This document shows positions 38,334 through 46,977 of a stretch of 64,000 nucleotides of DNA, in pieces. Source of the DNA: Flammeovirgaceae bacterium (GTDB taxonomy: Bacteria > Bacteroidota > Bacteroidia > Cytophagales > Cyclobacteriaceae); the NCBI GenBank assembly GCA_016709845.1, contig JADJMA010000002.1:385501-449500 (forward strand), in the 5' to 3' direction. Made by a program: the position numbers and the translations under genes. Every line of letters begins with the position of its first letter. Position 1 is the first letter of the stretch. The notes beneath the pieces are model-generated. The model made no database searches. It worked only from the letters and a program-made list of their open reading frames with translations, and had not been told where the DNA came from.

Positions 38334-39491
38334 TCACTTCTCCAACGCTTGCTTCAAATCAGCAATCAAATAATCCGGGTCTTCCAGGCCAACATAAATG
38401 CGTATAAGTCTGTGCGTAGGATTGGAAACATCAAACTCATTGGGTTTTATGCTTACCGCTGAGGGAATCACCAATGACTCGTGCCCGCCCCAGCTAACGG
38501 CTAAAAAGAAATGCTTTAACGAGTTGCAGAATTTTTCAACTTCTTCCAGCGTGTTAACTTTTAACACCATGCTAAACAAACCACCCGCATCGTGCATTTG
38601 TTTTTTGGCAAGCTCTAATTGTGGAAAGTCTTTATGAAACGGAAAAATGACACGCTCAATTTTAGGATGGGTGTCTAAATAAGCAATTACTTTTTTTGTA
38701 GAATCACAACTGCGTTGCAGTCTTAAAGGAAGCGTGCGCAGTCCGCGGATTAGCAACCAGGCATTCATCGGTGAAATATTTCCACCTATGTTTAGAAACT
38801 CGGCATCAAAGATTTTTTTAATGATGGCTTTGGAGCCGGTAACTACTCCAGCCACCACATCGCTATGGCCGCCAATAAATTTTGTTGCGGATTGGGCTAC
38901 TAAATCAATACCCATCGTATAAGGTTTTTGATTGATGGGGCTGCAATAACTATTGTCGATCATGGTGAGCAAGCCTTTGCTTTTAGCCAGGGCAGCAACG
39001 GCTGTTAGGTCCTGCAGCTCATACGTAAACGTGTTGGGCGATTCTAAATAAATGAGTTTTGTGTTTGCCTGAATCGCTTTTTCAAAATTTTCTGTTTTGG
39101 TTCCATCGACAAACGTAGTGGTGATGCCAAACTTGGGCAGCAAGCGCTCAAATAATTTAATAGTCCAGCTATAGGGTTTCGCTACGCTTATTACATGGTC
39201 ACCTTGATTTAACAAAGCAAGCAGCGGAATGGAAATAGAAGCAATGCCACTACCAAAGACAAGCGCATCTTCGGCACCATCCAACGCGGCTAATTTCTTT
39301 CGAAGAATATCAACTGTAGGATTGTTTCCGCGCGAGTAGAGAATGGCTTCATACTCATCGCTCAATGCTTTGCGGAAGTCGGCCACATTGCGAAATGAAA
39401 AGTTGCTGCTTTGAACAATGGGTGGCGCGATGGCATTGAAATAGTTTTCGCGCTCTTCGCCCAGTTCGTTAAGGATGTAGGATAAGTCCAT
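38334..39491 (-). CDS. Trans-sulfuration (Cys/Met metabolism) PLP-dependent enzyme
   Basis: 385 residues from ATG 39491 (MDLSYILNELG). An upstream reading extension to 39611 is rejected because it is translated from an interspersed repeat. Fold-type I PLP enzyme: YSRGNNPTVDILRKKLAALDGAEDALVFGSGIASI, DNSYCSPI, and SATKFIGGHSDVVAG with the PLP lysine; C-terminal SWGGHESLVIPS. Family members are cystathionine gamma-synthase or gamma/beta-lyases and methionine gamma-lyase; I cannot decide which. Cytoplasmic. The APC amino-acid permease gene lies upstream on the same strand, separated by a repeat-bearing gap. Confidence 0.88.
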   Translation of the reverse strand: MDLSYILNELGEERENYFNAIAPPIVQSSNFSFRNVADFRKALSDEYEAILYSRGNNPTVDILRKKLAALDGAEDALVFGSGIASISIPLLALLNQGDHVISVAKPYSWTIKLFERLLPKFGITTTFVDGTKTENFEKAIQANTKLIYLESPNTFTYELQDLTAVAALAKSKGLLTMIDNSYCSPINQKPYTMGIDLVAQSATKFIGGHSDVVAGVVTGSKAIIKKIFDAEFLNIGGNISPMNAWLLIRGLRTLPLRLQRSCDSTKKVIAYLDTHPKIERVIFPFHKDFPQLELAKKQMHDAGGLFSMVLKVNTLEEVEKFCNSLKHFFLAVSWGGHESLVIPSAVSIKPNEFDVSNPTHRLIRIYVGLEDPDYLIADLKQALEK

Positions 39492-39531
39492 GGTAATTTT
39501 TTTAAACAGGTAACTAATAGTTCTCGAGAAC

Positions 39532-39552
39532 ATCGCGGCCAAGAGCCGTGAT
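39532..39552. repeat. Palindrome upstream of the trans-sulfuration gene
   Basis: ATCGCGGC-CAAGA-GCCGTGAT, an inverted repeat with one G-T wobble. It resembles the perfect palindrome at 25988-26012 in its ATCGCGG core, so the two may belong to one repeat family. Confidence 0.45.
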
Positions 39553-39601
39553 CTAATTTGACAAACTTTACTTCTTCTTATTTCTATTCGTTCATTTTTG
39601 T

Positions 39602-39631
39602 CTTGACACAAAAAGAACCAAAAAAGTCAAG
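39602..39631. repeat. Probable interspersed repeat with CTTGAC/GTCAAG arms
   Basis: CTTGAC, an A-rich spacer, GTCAAG, followed by a C-rich stretch up to 39719. Translations of such stretches often appear as false short proteins in Cytophagales genomes; I recognise the pattern from memory, not from a second copy in this window. Confidence 0.4.
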
Positions 39632-39719
39632 GCAGAAAAATGCTTCCACCCACATTCCCTCGCGCTACCCCACTTTTCTGCCTGGCCACCGCGCTAAGCC
39701 TTCGCAATAAAATCTCACA

Positions 39720-41042
39720 TCACTTAATAATCTTTCGTAACCCCAAATAAAGTGGAAATCCCGAAAGGAAAAGTATAAACCCAATAAGTGAAGCCTGCGG
39801 ATTTGAAATAAGTACACTAATATTTACCAGTGTATAGACAATGATAAAAAAACCTGGAATCCACGGGTAGCCGCGTATTTTAAAAATCCCTTCCGGGTCG
39901 CCACTCTTTTTGGCGCGATGACGCAAAACAAAGATGGCAGCCGAAGCCGTGATTAAACTAATGCTATCGAAGAACATCACATAACTAAGTACTTGCGTGA
40001 AGGAAGATGAAAAGAATAGTGTGAGTACAATGAAAGCCACAAACACGGTTACCGCAAACTCCTGCACTTGCGTGCGACTGTTTACTCTTTTGAAAATTGG
40101 CGGCAACACTTTGTCTTCTGCCATAGCATAATACACACGTGGGTTCGACATGATGGAGGCGTTGACATAGGCCATCACCGAAAGGAACATGATAATGGCA
40201 ACAATTTTAAAAGCGCTATCGCCTAACAGTACGCGCGCAACATCAGCGGCCAGTGTTGTGGAGTTTTTTAACCCTTCGAAGCCCAACACCCGGAAGTATG
40301 AAAAATTTACAAGCAGATAAAGAGAAAGGATAATCGCGATGCCATAGAAAATAGCGCGGGGCATATTGCGTGTGGCATTCGGAATATCGCTGCCAAAATT
40401 CATAGTTTGCTGATAGCCGCCATAGGTAAAGAAGACGGGAACGAAGCAGAGCCAAAATGCTTTGATCCAATCGGTGCTTGTTAAGGAGACTTTTGTTGGC
40501 ACCTCAGCAACGGCTGGTGTTGGCGCAACAAAAATGGCTGCGATTAAAAGTAAGATCAAACTAATTTTGATTATCATCAACACATTCAACATACGGGCAC
40601 TCATTTTTATGCCGAGCATGTTGATGCCAAACAAAACCACCATCGCGGAAAGCGTGATGATGCGAATAGCCAACGCAGGAGCCATCTGCGGAAGCAAAAT
40701 GGGTTGAATGTATTCGGCACCAATAATAGCTACACTCGCTGTTGATGCTGCGTTTGAAATCACGGTCATCCAGTTAACCATAAACGCAAAGGCAGGATGA
40801 TAGCAATGCGAGAAGATGCGATAGAAGCCACCAGCTACCGGGTAGCGCGATCCGATTTCGGCAAACGTAAGGGCTCCGAAAAAACTAATGACTGCACCCC
40901 CGATCCACGCAACAAAAAATATTTCGGGGATTACTGCTTTGTTGGCAACCTCAACGGGCGTGCGAAAAATTCCCATTCCAATAACCAGACTTACCACAAT
41001 CATGGTAAGATCAAACAGACCGAGTTTGGGTTTAATAGCCAT
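39720..41042 (-). CDS. APC-family amino-acid permease
   Basis: 440 residues, about 12 TM helices. The N-terminal LGLFDLTMIVVSLVIGMGIFRTP is the APC substrate-binding TM1 region (unwound GMG), followed by EIGSRYPVAGGFYRIFSHCYHPAFAF, typical of the LAT-like and SteT branch. It exchanges or imports amino acids across the inner membrane; specificity is not visible. Its ATG overlaps the end of the upstream gene by 11 nt, so the two are cotranscribed. Confidence 0.9.
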   Translation of the reverse strand: MAIKPKLGLFDLTMIVVSLVIGMGIFRTPVEVANKAVIPEIFFVAWIGGAVISFFGALTFAEIGSRYPVAGGFYRIFSHCYHPAFAFMVNWMTVISNAASTASVAIIGAEYIQPILLPQMAPALAIRIITLSAMVVLFGINMLGIKMSARMLNVLMIIKISLILLLIAAIFVAPTPAVAEVPTKVSLTSTDWIKAFWLCFVPVFFTYGGYQQTMNFGSDIPNATRNMPRAIFYGIAIILSLYLLVNFSYFRVLGFEGLKNSTTLAADVARVLLGDSAFKIVAIIMFLSVMAYVNASIMSNPRVYYAMAEDKVLPPIFKRVNSRTQVQEFAVTVFVAFIVLTLFFSSSFTQVLSYVMFFDSISLITASAAIFVLRHRAKKSGDPEGIFKIRGYPWIPGFFIIVYTLVNISVLISNPQASLIGFILFLSGFPLYLGLRKIIK

Positions 41043-41757
41043 GACGCAGGGTTCCGGTGTTTAATTGTATCCCTATAGAAAACTGAACGGGTACATAATC
41101 AAAATAAGTATCGGTAGGTATTGGAGCTGTTAACCCCAATTGAAAAACTCCCAGAAGATTACCTACTATTGGAACCTTACCCGTAAGGGAGGGCTCTAAA
41201 AAGAGTTGCACTTTTTCATCTGGTTTGATGGTAATAACCTTATTATTAGGATCGTTATCGTTTGACGAAAACTCGGTATAATCAACAAAGGAAAAGCGGG
41301 CTGTAAAGATCAGGTTGAATTTATGGTTGTTGGTGCTGATAGACGGCTGCAGGAAAATCCGATTCATCTTACCGGTGGCCACCAGGTCTTTCTGGGCAAA
41401 GGATGGAGAAAAGAAATAATATTGCGAAAAGCTGGTGCCCTGGCCCCGGCCATATCCTACAAATAATTCTGTTCTATACTCGCGCGTAACATAGTAGTAC
41501 CCTAAGCCCCCCTCGGCAAAACTATTTTTACGATCATAATTCTGATTGTCTACATGGTACTTAAAAAAGTTTACGTTGCCCATGGCTGCCACGTGATCCG
41601 TTAAGGCATAGGCGAGCTGGGCTTCAACCCCGGTGGTAAGGTAAACGCTACCCTGAAATTCGCCTTGTTCGCGAAACAGGGGAACATTGCGAGTTGTTGG
41701 CACATAAAGGGGTGAGCAAGACGTTGCCAGAAACAACAAAACAAAGAATTTACGCAT
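41032..41757 (-). CDS. Outer-membrane-type hypothetical lipoprotein
   Basis: 241 residues from ATG 41757. Lipobox LFLATSC, then SPLYVPTTRNVPLFREQGEFQGSVYL. The body alternates short hydrophobic strands (AQLAYALTDHVAAMGNVNFF, GGLGYYYVTREYRTELFVGYG, QFSIGIQLN), which suggests an eight-strand beta-barrel-like fold as seen in many Bacteroidota surface proteins. Function unknown. Translationally coupled to the APC permease (11-nt overlap), although no functional link is evident. Divergent from the nitroreductase gene, with a 48-nt gap. Confidence 0.65.
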   Translation of the reverse strand: MRKFFVLLFLATSCSPLYVPTTRNVPLFREQGEFQGSVYLTTGVEAQLAYALTDHVAAMGNVNFFKYHVDNQNYDRKNSFAEGGLGYYYVTREYRTELFVGYGRGQGTSFSQYYFFSPSFAQKDLVATGKMNRIFLQPSISTNNHKFNLIFTARFSFVDYTEFSSNDNDPNNKVITIKPDEKVQLFLEPSLTGKVPIVGNLLGVFQLGLTAPIPTDTYFDYVPVQFSIGIQLNTGTLRHGY

Positions 41758-41805
41758 GAGGGTAGTTTGGGATTCAAAAGTTAAATTAGCCAAAAATCAA
41801 GACGA

Positions 41806-42402
41806 ATGACTTTTAATCAAAAAGAAATAAATCATTTGATTCATGCACGCAGGTCGGTCTTCCCTAAAGACTACTCTGGCGAAGCGGTGCCCGATCATGT
41901 GATTGAGCAGATGCTGGAGAATGCCAACTGGGCACCTACGCATAAATTAACTGAGCCGTGGCGTTTTGTTGTTTTTGCCGGAGAGGGGCGCAAAACCCTT
42001 GCAGCATTTCAAAGTGAATGCTATAAACAAGTAACAAGCGCTAACGGTACTTTTCAGGAAAATCGCTATTTGGATTTACAAACAAAACCGATGGAATCAT
42101 CGCACATCATTGCCATTGGTATGAGACGTGATGCAAGTAAAAGGCTTCCTGAATGGGAGGAACTGGGAGCCGTGTTTTGCGCCATACAAAATATGTATTT
42201 AACAGCCCCCGCTTATGGTGTGGGTTGTTACCTGAGTACAGGCGGGATTACTAATTTTGAAGAAGCAAAAACATTTTTTGGCTTAGGTGCCGATGATAAA
42301 CTTTGTGGCTTCCTGCATGTAGGCATACCAAAAGGTGAGCCGCCCAAAAGCCGAAGAAAACCCATTGCAGATAAAGTAAACTGGATAACCGAAATAAGTT
42401 AA
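41806..42402 (+). CDS. Nitroreductase-family protein
   Basis: 198 residues, FMN-dependent NAD(P)H oxidoreductase fold. Seen are the N-terminal HARRSVFPKDYSGEAVPD (FMN phosphate contacts), ENANWAPTHKLTEPWRFVVF, GAVFCAIQNMYLTAPAYGVGCYLSTGG and a C-terminal GFLHVGIPKGEPP. Normal family length. It can reduce nitro compounds or quinones; the physiological substrate is unknown. It is followed after 11 nt by the dehydratase gene and is probably cotranscribed. Confidence 0.9.
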   Translation: MTFNQKEINHLIHARRSVFPKDYSGEAVPDHVIEQMLENANWAPTHKLTEPWRFVVFAGEGRKTLAAFQSECYKQVTSANGTFQENRYLDLQTKPMESSHIIAIGMRRDASKRLPEWEELGAVFCAIQNMYLTAPAYGVGCYLSTGGITNFEEAKTFFGLGADDKLCGFLHVGIPKGEPPKSRRKPIADKVNWITEIS

Positions 42403-42437
42403 TTTCGCTTCAAATGAAACCCGTGAAAAATAAAACT

Positions 42438-43397
42438 ATGAAAATTACAAAGGAAGATATTACTAAAGCACAAGATCGAATTAAGTCTTATATCCATCAC
42501 ACACCGGTAATGACTTGCCAGAGTATTGATGAGGAAGCTGGTTGTCAGGTTTTTTTTAAATGCGAAAACTTTCAAAAAGTAGGCGCCTTCAAAGCTCGTG
42601 GTGCCATGAATGCCGCACTAAGCTTAACGCCTGATCAGTTAGCGAAAGGACTTGCCACACATTCTTCCGGAAATCATGCACAAGCCTTAGCGCGCGCTGC
42701 AAAAATTTTGGGCGTGCCTGCTTACATTGTAATGCCACGCACAGCCCCCGAAATTAAAAAGCGCGGTGTGCGGGGTTATGGTGGCGAAATTTTTGAATGC
42801 GAGCCTACGCTGGCCGCACGTGAATCAACATTGGTGGAGGTAATTAAAAAAACCGGAGCCACAGAAATTCATCCGTTCAATAATTTTGATGTGATGGCTG
42901 GGCAGGCAACTACTACTGTGGAGTTGCTATCGGAAGTAAAAGATCTGGATGTAATTATGGTGCCTGTTGGTGGTGGTGGCTTGTTGAGTGGCACAGCTCT
43001 GGCAGCAAAATATTTTTCTCCAACCACAAAAGTAATAGCGGGCGAGCCTGCGGGTTCGGACGATGCTTTCCGCTCCATGCAAAGTGGAAAAATTGAACCG
43101 GCACAATCGCAATCCATTGCCGATGGTTTACTCACTTCGTTAGGAGATAACACCTTTCCAATTATTCACGAATTGGTAAGTGAAGTGATTACCGTAAGTG
43201 ATGAGCAAATAATAAATGCGATGCGAATGGTTTGGGAGCGCATGAAAATTATTATTGAAACTTCGAGCGCTGTGCCGCTAGCCGCTTTGCTAAAAGACAA
43301 AGAGAAATTTAAAGGTAAACGAGTAGGAATTATTTTTTCCGGTGGCAATGTGGATTTACAAAGAGCATTAAAGTTGATGACAGAAGGAGTAAGTTGA
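42438..43397 (+). CDS. Threonine/serine dehydratase-type PLP enzyme
   Basis: 319 residues from ATG 42438 (MKITKEDITKAQDRI); an in-frame ATG at 42414 is also possible. Fold-type II PLP enzyme with the lysine in KVGAFKARGAMNA, the SSGNHAQALA phosphate region, PVGGGGLLSG and SGGNVD near the end. It may deaminate serine/threonine or racemise serine; there is no ACT regulatory domain, so it is the short catabolic or racemase-like form. Close relative of the partial gene at the right end of the window. Confidence 0.88.
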   Translation: MKITKEDITKAQDRIKSYIHHTPVMTCQSIDEEAGCQVFFKCENFQKVGAFKARGAMNAALSLTPDQLAKGLATHSSGNHAQALARAAKILGVPAYIVMPRTAPEIKKRGVRGYGGEIFECEPTLAARESTLVEVIKKTGATEIHPFNNFDVMAGQATTTVELLSEVKDLDVIMVPVGGGGLLSGTALAAKYFSPTTKVIAGEPAGSDDAFRSMQSGKIEPAQSQSIADGLLTSLGDNTFPIIHELVSEVITVSDEQIINAMRMVWERMKIIIETSSAVPLAALLKDKEKFKGKRVGIIFSGGNVDLQRALKLMTEGVS

Positions 43398-43437
43398 TCA
43401 GTCTTCGTTGAAAATAGAATCAGAAAAAACTTTAACC

Positions 43438-43485
43438 ATTAAGCTCATTAAGAAATTAAGAGAGTGAATTCTTAATGAGCTTAAT
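43438..43485. terminator. Inverted repeat between convergent genes
   Basis: Seventeen-bp arms ATTAAGCTCATTAAGAA (43438-43454) and TTCTTAATGAGCTTAAT (43469-43485), 14-nt loop, in the gap between the dehydratase and YpdA genes. Probably a bidirectional terminator. The right arm recurs exactly at 51654-51670, so it also belongs to a repeat family. Confidence 0.6.
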
Positions 43486-43488
43486 CCT

Positions 43489-44487
43489 TTAACTATCTTC
43501 ATGTTTTAACAAGGCTCCCCTGTTGAGTTTACTCTTCAAATCTTTCAAAATTAATTCGGCATGTACGCGTGAGTTTTCAATAAACCATTTGTTGGTTTGT
43601 AAACCGCCCACTACAACCCCCGCCAGGTAGAGATTCGGCACATTGCTCTCCATAGTTTTTTCATTATACAACGGAGTGTGATAGTCATCTCGCTGAAACT
43701 TTATCCCCATTGATTTCATTAACTCAAAAGGTGGTTGATAGCCCGTCATGGCTAACACAAAATCATTATCAAGTGTCACTATTTTTTCGGGTGTTTCAAT
43801 TTCAATGGATGTCTCCGTAATCCGTTTAACGGTTGAGTTAAAATAAGCTTTGATCGATCCTTCTTTAATGCGGTTCTCAATATCCGGTTTAACCCAATAC
43901 TTTACATTTTCACGAATCCCGCCTTCGCGGATCACCATAGTAACTTCGGCTCCTTTGCGCCAGGTTTCAAGCGCCACATCCACAGCCGAATTAGCCGCAC
44001 CAATCACCACTATCCTTTGTCCAAAATATGGATGCGGCTCATCGTAATAGTGTTTCACTTTTGGCAGTGTCTCACCTTCTACATTTAATAAATAGGGGCG
44101 ATCGTAAAACCCAAGCGCCAGAATAAGTGCTTTTGTTTCGTAGGTACCTTTGTTTGTACCGATCTTGAATTGCTCCCCTTCTTTCAAAACTTGTTCAACT
44201 TCTTCATAAAGTTTTACAGCCAGATCCCAACTGGTACACACTCTACGATAATACTCCAACGCTTCGGGCCGTGTGGGTTTCGGATTATTGGAGATAAACG
44301 GAACATTTCCAATTTCCAATCTTTCGGAAGTTGAAAAGAAGGTCATGTTTTGCGGATAATTATATATAGAATTAACCAGACATCCCTTTTCAATAATCAG
44401 GTAATTGAGTCCTGCTTTTTTCGCTTCAATTCCGCACGCGAGGCCAATAGGTCCGGCTCCAATTATAATTACATCTTTCCCTTCCAT
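43489..44487 (-). CDS. ypdA: YpdA-family bacillithiol-disulfide reductase (putative)
   Basis: 332 residues, FAD/NAD(P)H flavoprotein with two Rossmann sites: IIIGAGPIGLACGIEAKKAGL (FAD) and VVIGAANSAVDVALETWRKGA (NADPH), plus FFSTSERLEIGNVPF, typical of YpdA. Family members reduce bacillithiol disulfide. Bacillithiol occurs in many Bacteroidota, so a thiol-redox role is likely. The gene runs divergently from the TPR protein gene. A DinB-family gene at 3.1 kb might encode a bacillithiol transferase, but distance and sequence give no proof. Confidence 0.87.
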   Translation of the reverse strand: MEGKDVIIIGAGPIGLACGIEAKKAGLNYLIIEKGCLVNSIYNYPQNMTFFSTSERLEIGNVPFISNNPKPTRPEALEYYRRVCTSWDLAVKLYEEVEQVLKEGEQFKIGTNKGTYETKALILALGFYDRPYLLNVEGETLPKVKHYYDEPHPYFGQRIVVIGAANSAVDVALETWRKGAEVTMVIREGGIRENVKYWVKPDIENRIKEGSIKAYFNSTVKRITETSIEIETPEKIVTLDNDFVLAMTGYQPPFELMKSMGIKFQRDDYHTPLYNEKTMESNVPNLYLAGVVVGGLQTNKWFIENSRVHAELILKDLKSKLNRGALLKHEDS

Positions 44488-44582
44488 TAACTTTCGTTAG
44501 ATTTATAAGACAATATTGAGAAAATTTAATTGTTAAATGCGAACCCGGATCAATTAATGAACGTTCCAAACAATTAGTTTCT

Positions 44583-45482
44583 ATGGCGACAGAAAACGAA
44601 TCGGATTTACGCTCTAAAAAATTTAGGCGGTTAGCCCTCGTTGCCGCTTTTATATTGGCATTTACCTGGCCTTTAGGAAGTTTTTTTGTGTGGATATTTC
44701 TGGGTGCCACTGCCTATTTTATTTTTCTGGCCTACTATTATGGCCCTCGCCCCATCCACGAAAAAGATTACGAATCCAATTCTCAATCATGGACGCAAAA
44801 AGATAAACCGTTTGAACAGAAAAAAGCACCCAATGTTAAGTTGGCTATTATGATTGTGGTTATCGTTGCTTTTTCTATTTTATTTATTCTGATGATTATC
44901 GGTTTCGTGACAGAGATAAATACACCCGAACAATCTTCAGATTTTTTACAGGAAAATGTTGATCGGGAAACCTTGCAAACTAATCCCTCCGATTTAAATG
45001 CCCTTACCAACGTAGGTAATGAACTCTATGCTCAAAATCAATTTGACTCCGCATTGATTTATTACAACAAGGTTCTCGCCATTGATCCTCAAAATAGCAG
45101 CGGTCTGTACAACAAAGCATTGGTGTATTATCAAAAACAAGAGTATATCCAATCGATTGAGTTGTCTAAGAAATGTGCGACTCTCTATCCTGAAAATACA
45201 GGAGCTATGGCTCTTACCGGGGATAGTTATTATGCACAAGAGCGACCTGGTGAAGCAATGACCTGGTATCGGCAAGCCTATGATAAGGGTGCCCGGGGAG
45301 CAGAGTTGTTAAACATGATAGCATACCTTTATGAGCAGCAAAATAGAAAAAGTGAAGCCATTCAGTTTTATAAGGAAACCCTACAGCAGGATAGTAGCTT
45401 CGTTAATGCTTATGAACGCCTGGCCGAACTAGAACCCACGCGTGCCGCCTGGTACAATAACAAAGTAGCTGAGTGGAAATAA
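44583..45482 (+). CDS. Membrane-anchored TPR protein
   Basis: 299 residues. Two TM helices near the N-terminus (about 18-58), a basic/polar linker, a third TM helix (about 83-107; IMIVVIVAFSILFILMIIGFV in part) and then about four TPR units (NALTNVGNELYAQNQFDSALIYYNKVLAIDPQNS; ALVYYQKQEYIQSIELSKKCATLYPEN; MTWYRQAYDKGA; KSEAIQFYKETLQQDS). The repeats face one side of the inner membrane and probably scaffold a complex. Partner unknown. The 2'-5' RNA ligase gene follows after 20 nt. Confidence 0.8.
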   Translation: MATENESDLRSKKFRRLALVAAFILAFTWPLGSFFVWIFLGATAYFIFLAYYYGPRPIHEKDYESNSQSWTQKDKPFEQKKAPNVKLAIMIVVIVAFSILFILMIIGFVTEINTPEQSSDFLQENVDRETLQTNPSDLNALTNVGNELYAQNQFDSALIYYNKVLAIDPQNSSGLYNKALVYYQKQEYIQSIELSKKCATLYPENTGAMALTGDSYYAQERPGEAMTWYRQAYDKGARGAELLNMIAYLYEQQNRKSEAIQFYKETLQQDSSFVNAYERLAELEPTRAAWYNNKVAEWK

Positions 45483-45502
45483 ATCCGCGTTAAAAAATTC
45501 GT

Positions 45503-46054
45503 ATGCCACCACCTGGAATTGCTTTATACTTTATTGCCCTGCTACCGCCCCCTGAAATTCAAGAACAACTCCAATCTTTTAAAGAGCATTTCTATACTGC
45601 TTACCAAAGCAAAGGCGCTTTAAATTCGCCACCACACATCACCTTGCACATGCCCTTTCAATGGAAGGAAGCTAAAGAAAATAAATTAGTCGAATCACTA
45701 AAAAGATTTGCTAAAGGAAATACAAGCTTTGAGGTTCAACTTCAGGATTTTGGTTGCTTTGCCCCGCGGGTAATTTTTTCTCAGGTAAATGAGTCTGAAC
45801 CCTTGCGCGTATTACAACAGCAACTGCATCGATTTGTAAAAATTGAGCTTAATCTTTTTAATGCGCAATATCGCGATCAGCGCTTTCATCCACATATCAC
45901 ATTAGCCTTCCGCGATTTAAAAAAAGATCGGTTTGCTTTGGCCTGGCAGGAGTTTAGCGAACGAAAGTATGAGGCTGACTTTAAAGTAAATTCCTTTACC
46001 CTCTTAAAGCATAATGGTAAAATATGGAACAGCTACACGAACTTTGATTTTTAA
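45503..46054 (+). CDS. 2'-5' RNA ligase / 2H phosphoesterase-family protein
   Basis: 183 residues with the two HxT motifs of 2H phosphoesterases: H45-I-T (PPHITLHMPF) and a second PHITLAF near residue 130. The order and spacing fit the LigT/YjcG-like family, which acts on 2'-5' or cyclic phosphodiesters of RNA or nucleotides. The exact substrate is unknown. Cytoplasmic; probably cotranscribed with the TPR gene upstream. Confidence 0.85.
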   Translation: MPPPGIALYFIALLPPPEIQEQLQSFKEHFYTAYQSKGALNSPPHITLHMPFQWKEAKENKLVESLKRFAKGNTSFEVQLQDFGCFAPRVIFSQVNESEPLRVLQQQLHRFVKIELNLFNAQYRDQRFHPHITLAFRDLKKDRFALAWQEFSERKYEADFKVNSFTLLKHNGKIWNSYTNFDF

Positions 46055-46093
46055 TTCAACAGTTTCTTAACGACTTTAGTAAAAAATATAAGC

Positions 46094-46969
46094 ATGAAAC
46101 ACCCTATGAAATCAATTTTGATTGTTCTTTTCATTCTACTATCCCTTGATGGAATCTCTCAAGCAGGTTCGGAAATTTTATTATTTGACTTGAAGGTTAA
46201 GAAGAATACAATAACAATCTCCAACCCAATCAACATTACCAACCATCCAGGTTATGATAACCAACCGGGGTTTAACCGCATTGATCCCGTTCTATACTAT
46301 TCCTTTTTTAATGAGGATGGCCGAGAAGACATTAAATCATACAACTATGAAACCCATGAGACGACATCTATAACACATACAACGTATAGAGAATATTCAC
46401 CTACACACACACCCGACAACGATTATCTCTCTTGCATTATTCAACGCGATAATGGCGCTCAGGATTTGGGAAAATATCCGTTGGCTGGTGGCGATCCTTA
46501 TGTAATTATTGATAACATGACGGTTGGTTATCATGTTTGGGCCGATAACAGTCATCTGGCTATGTTTATTTTAGGTGAGCCAAATACGCTACACTATTTG
46601 AAATTGCCTACTAAAGAAGATACCGTACTTGCGCAAAATATTGGGCGATCTCTGCATCAAATCCCTAATGAGAGAGGAATAAGTTTTATTCAAAAACCCC
46701 AGGTACCGATTGGCAAATCAAAAAATTTAATACGGAAACGATGGCTATAACAACCATAGCCCCACGCTGCCAGGACGCGAAGATATTTGCTGGACTCCCG
46801 ATGGAAAAATTATTTCGAGTGATGGGTCAAAACTTTTTGTGCTTGATCCTAAAAAGGAAATGCCTGGATGGAAATCAAACTTGCCGCAGGTGGCGAAATG
46901 TTAAAGGGCGTAACGCGACTTGCTGTTAGTTCAAAAGGAGATAAGCTAGCGGTGGTGGTGAGTGAGTAA
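46094..46969 (+). CDS. Exported TolB/WD40-like hypothetical protein, several apparent frameshifts
   Basis: About 292 residues if three lesions are repaired: near 46692-46700 (restores TDWQIKKFNTET), near 46761-46773 (restores LPGREDICWTPDGKIISSDGSKLFVLDP) and near 46895-46901 (restores KGVTRLAVSSKGDKLAVVV). Start ATG 46094 or 46106. Signal peptide (ILLSLDGISQA). The body has PD40/TolB-like beta-propeller blades (YLSCIIQRDNGAQDLGKYPL, HLAMFILGEPNTLHYL). Function unknown. Convergent with the YciI-type gene. Confidence 0.65.
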
Positions 46970-46977
46970 TCAAATTG

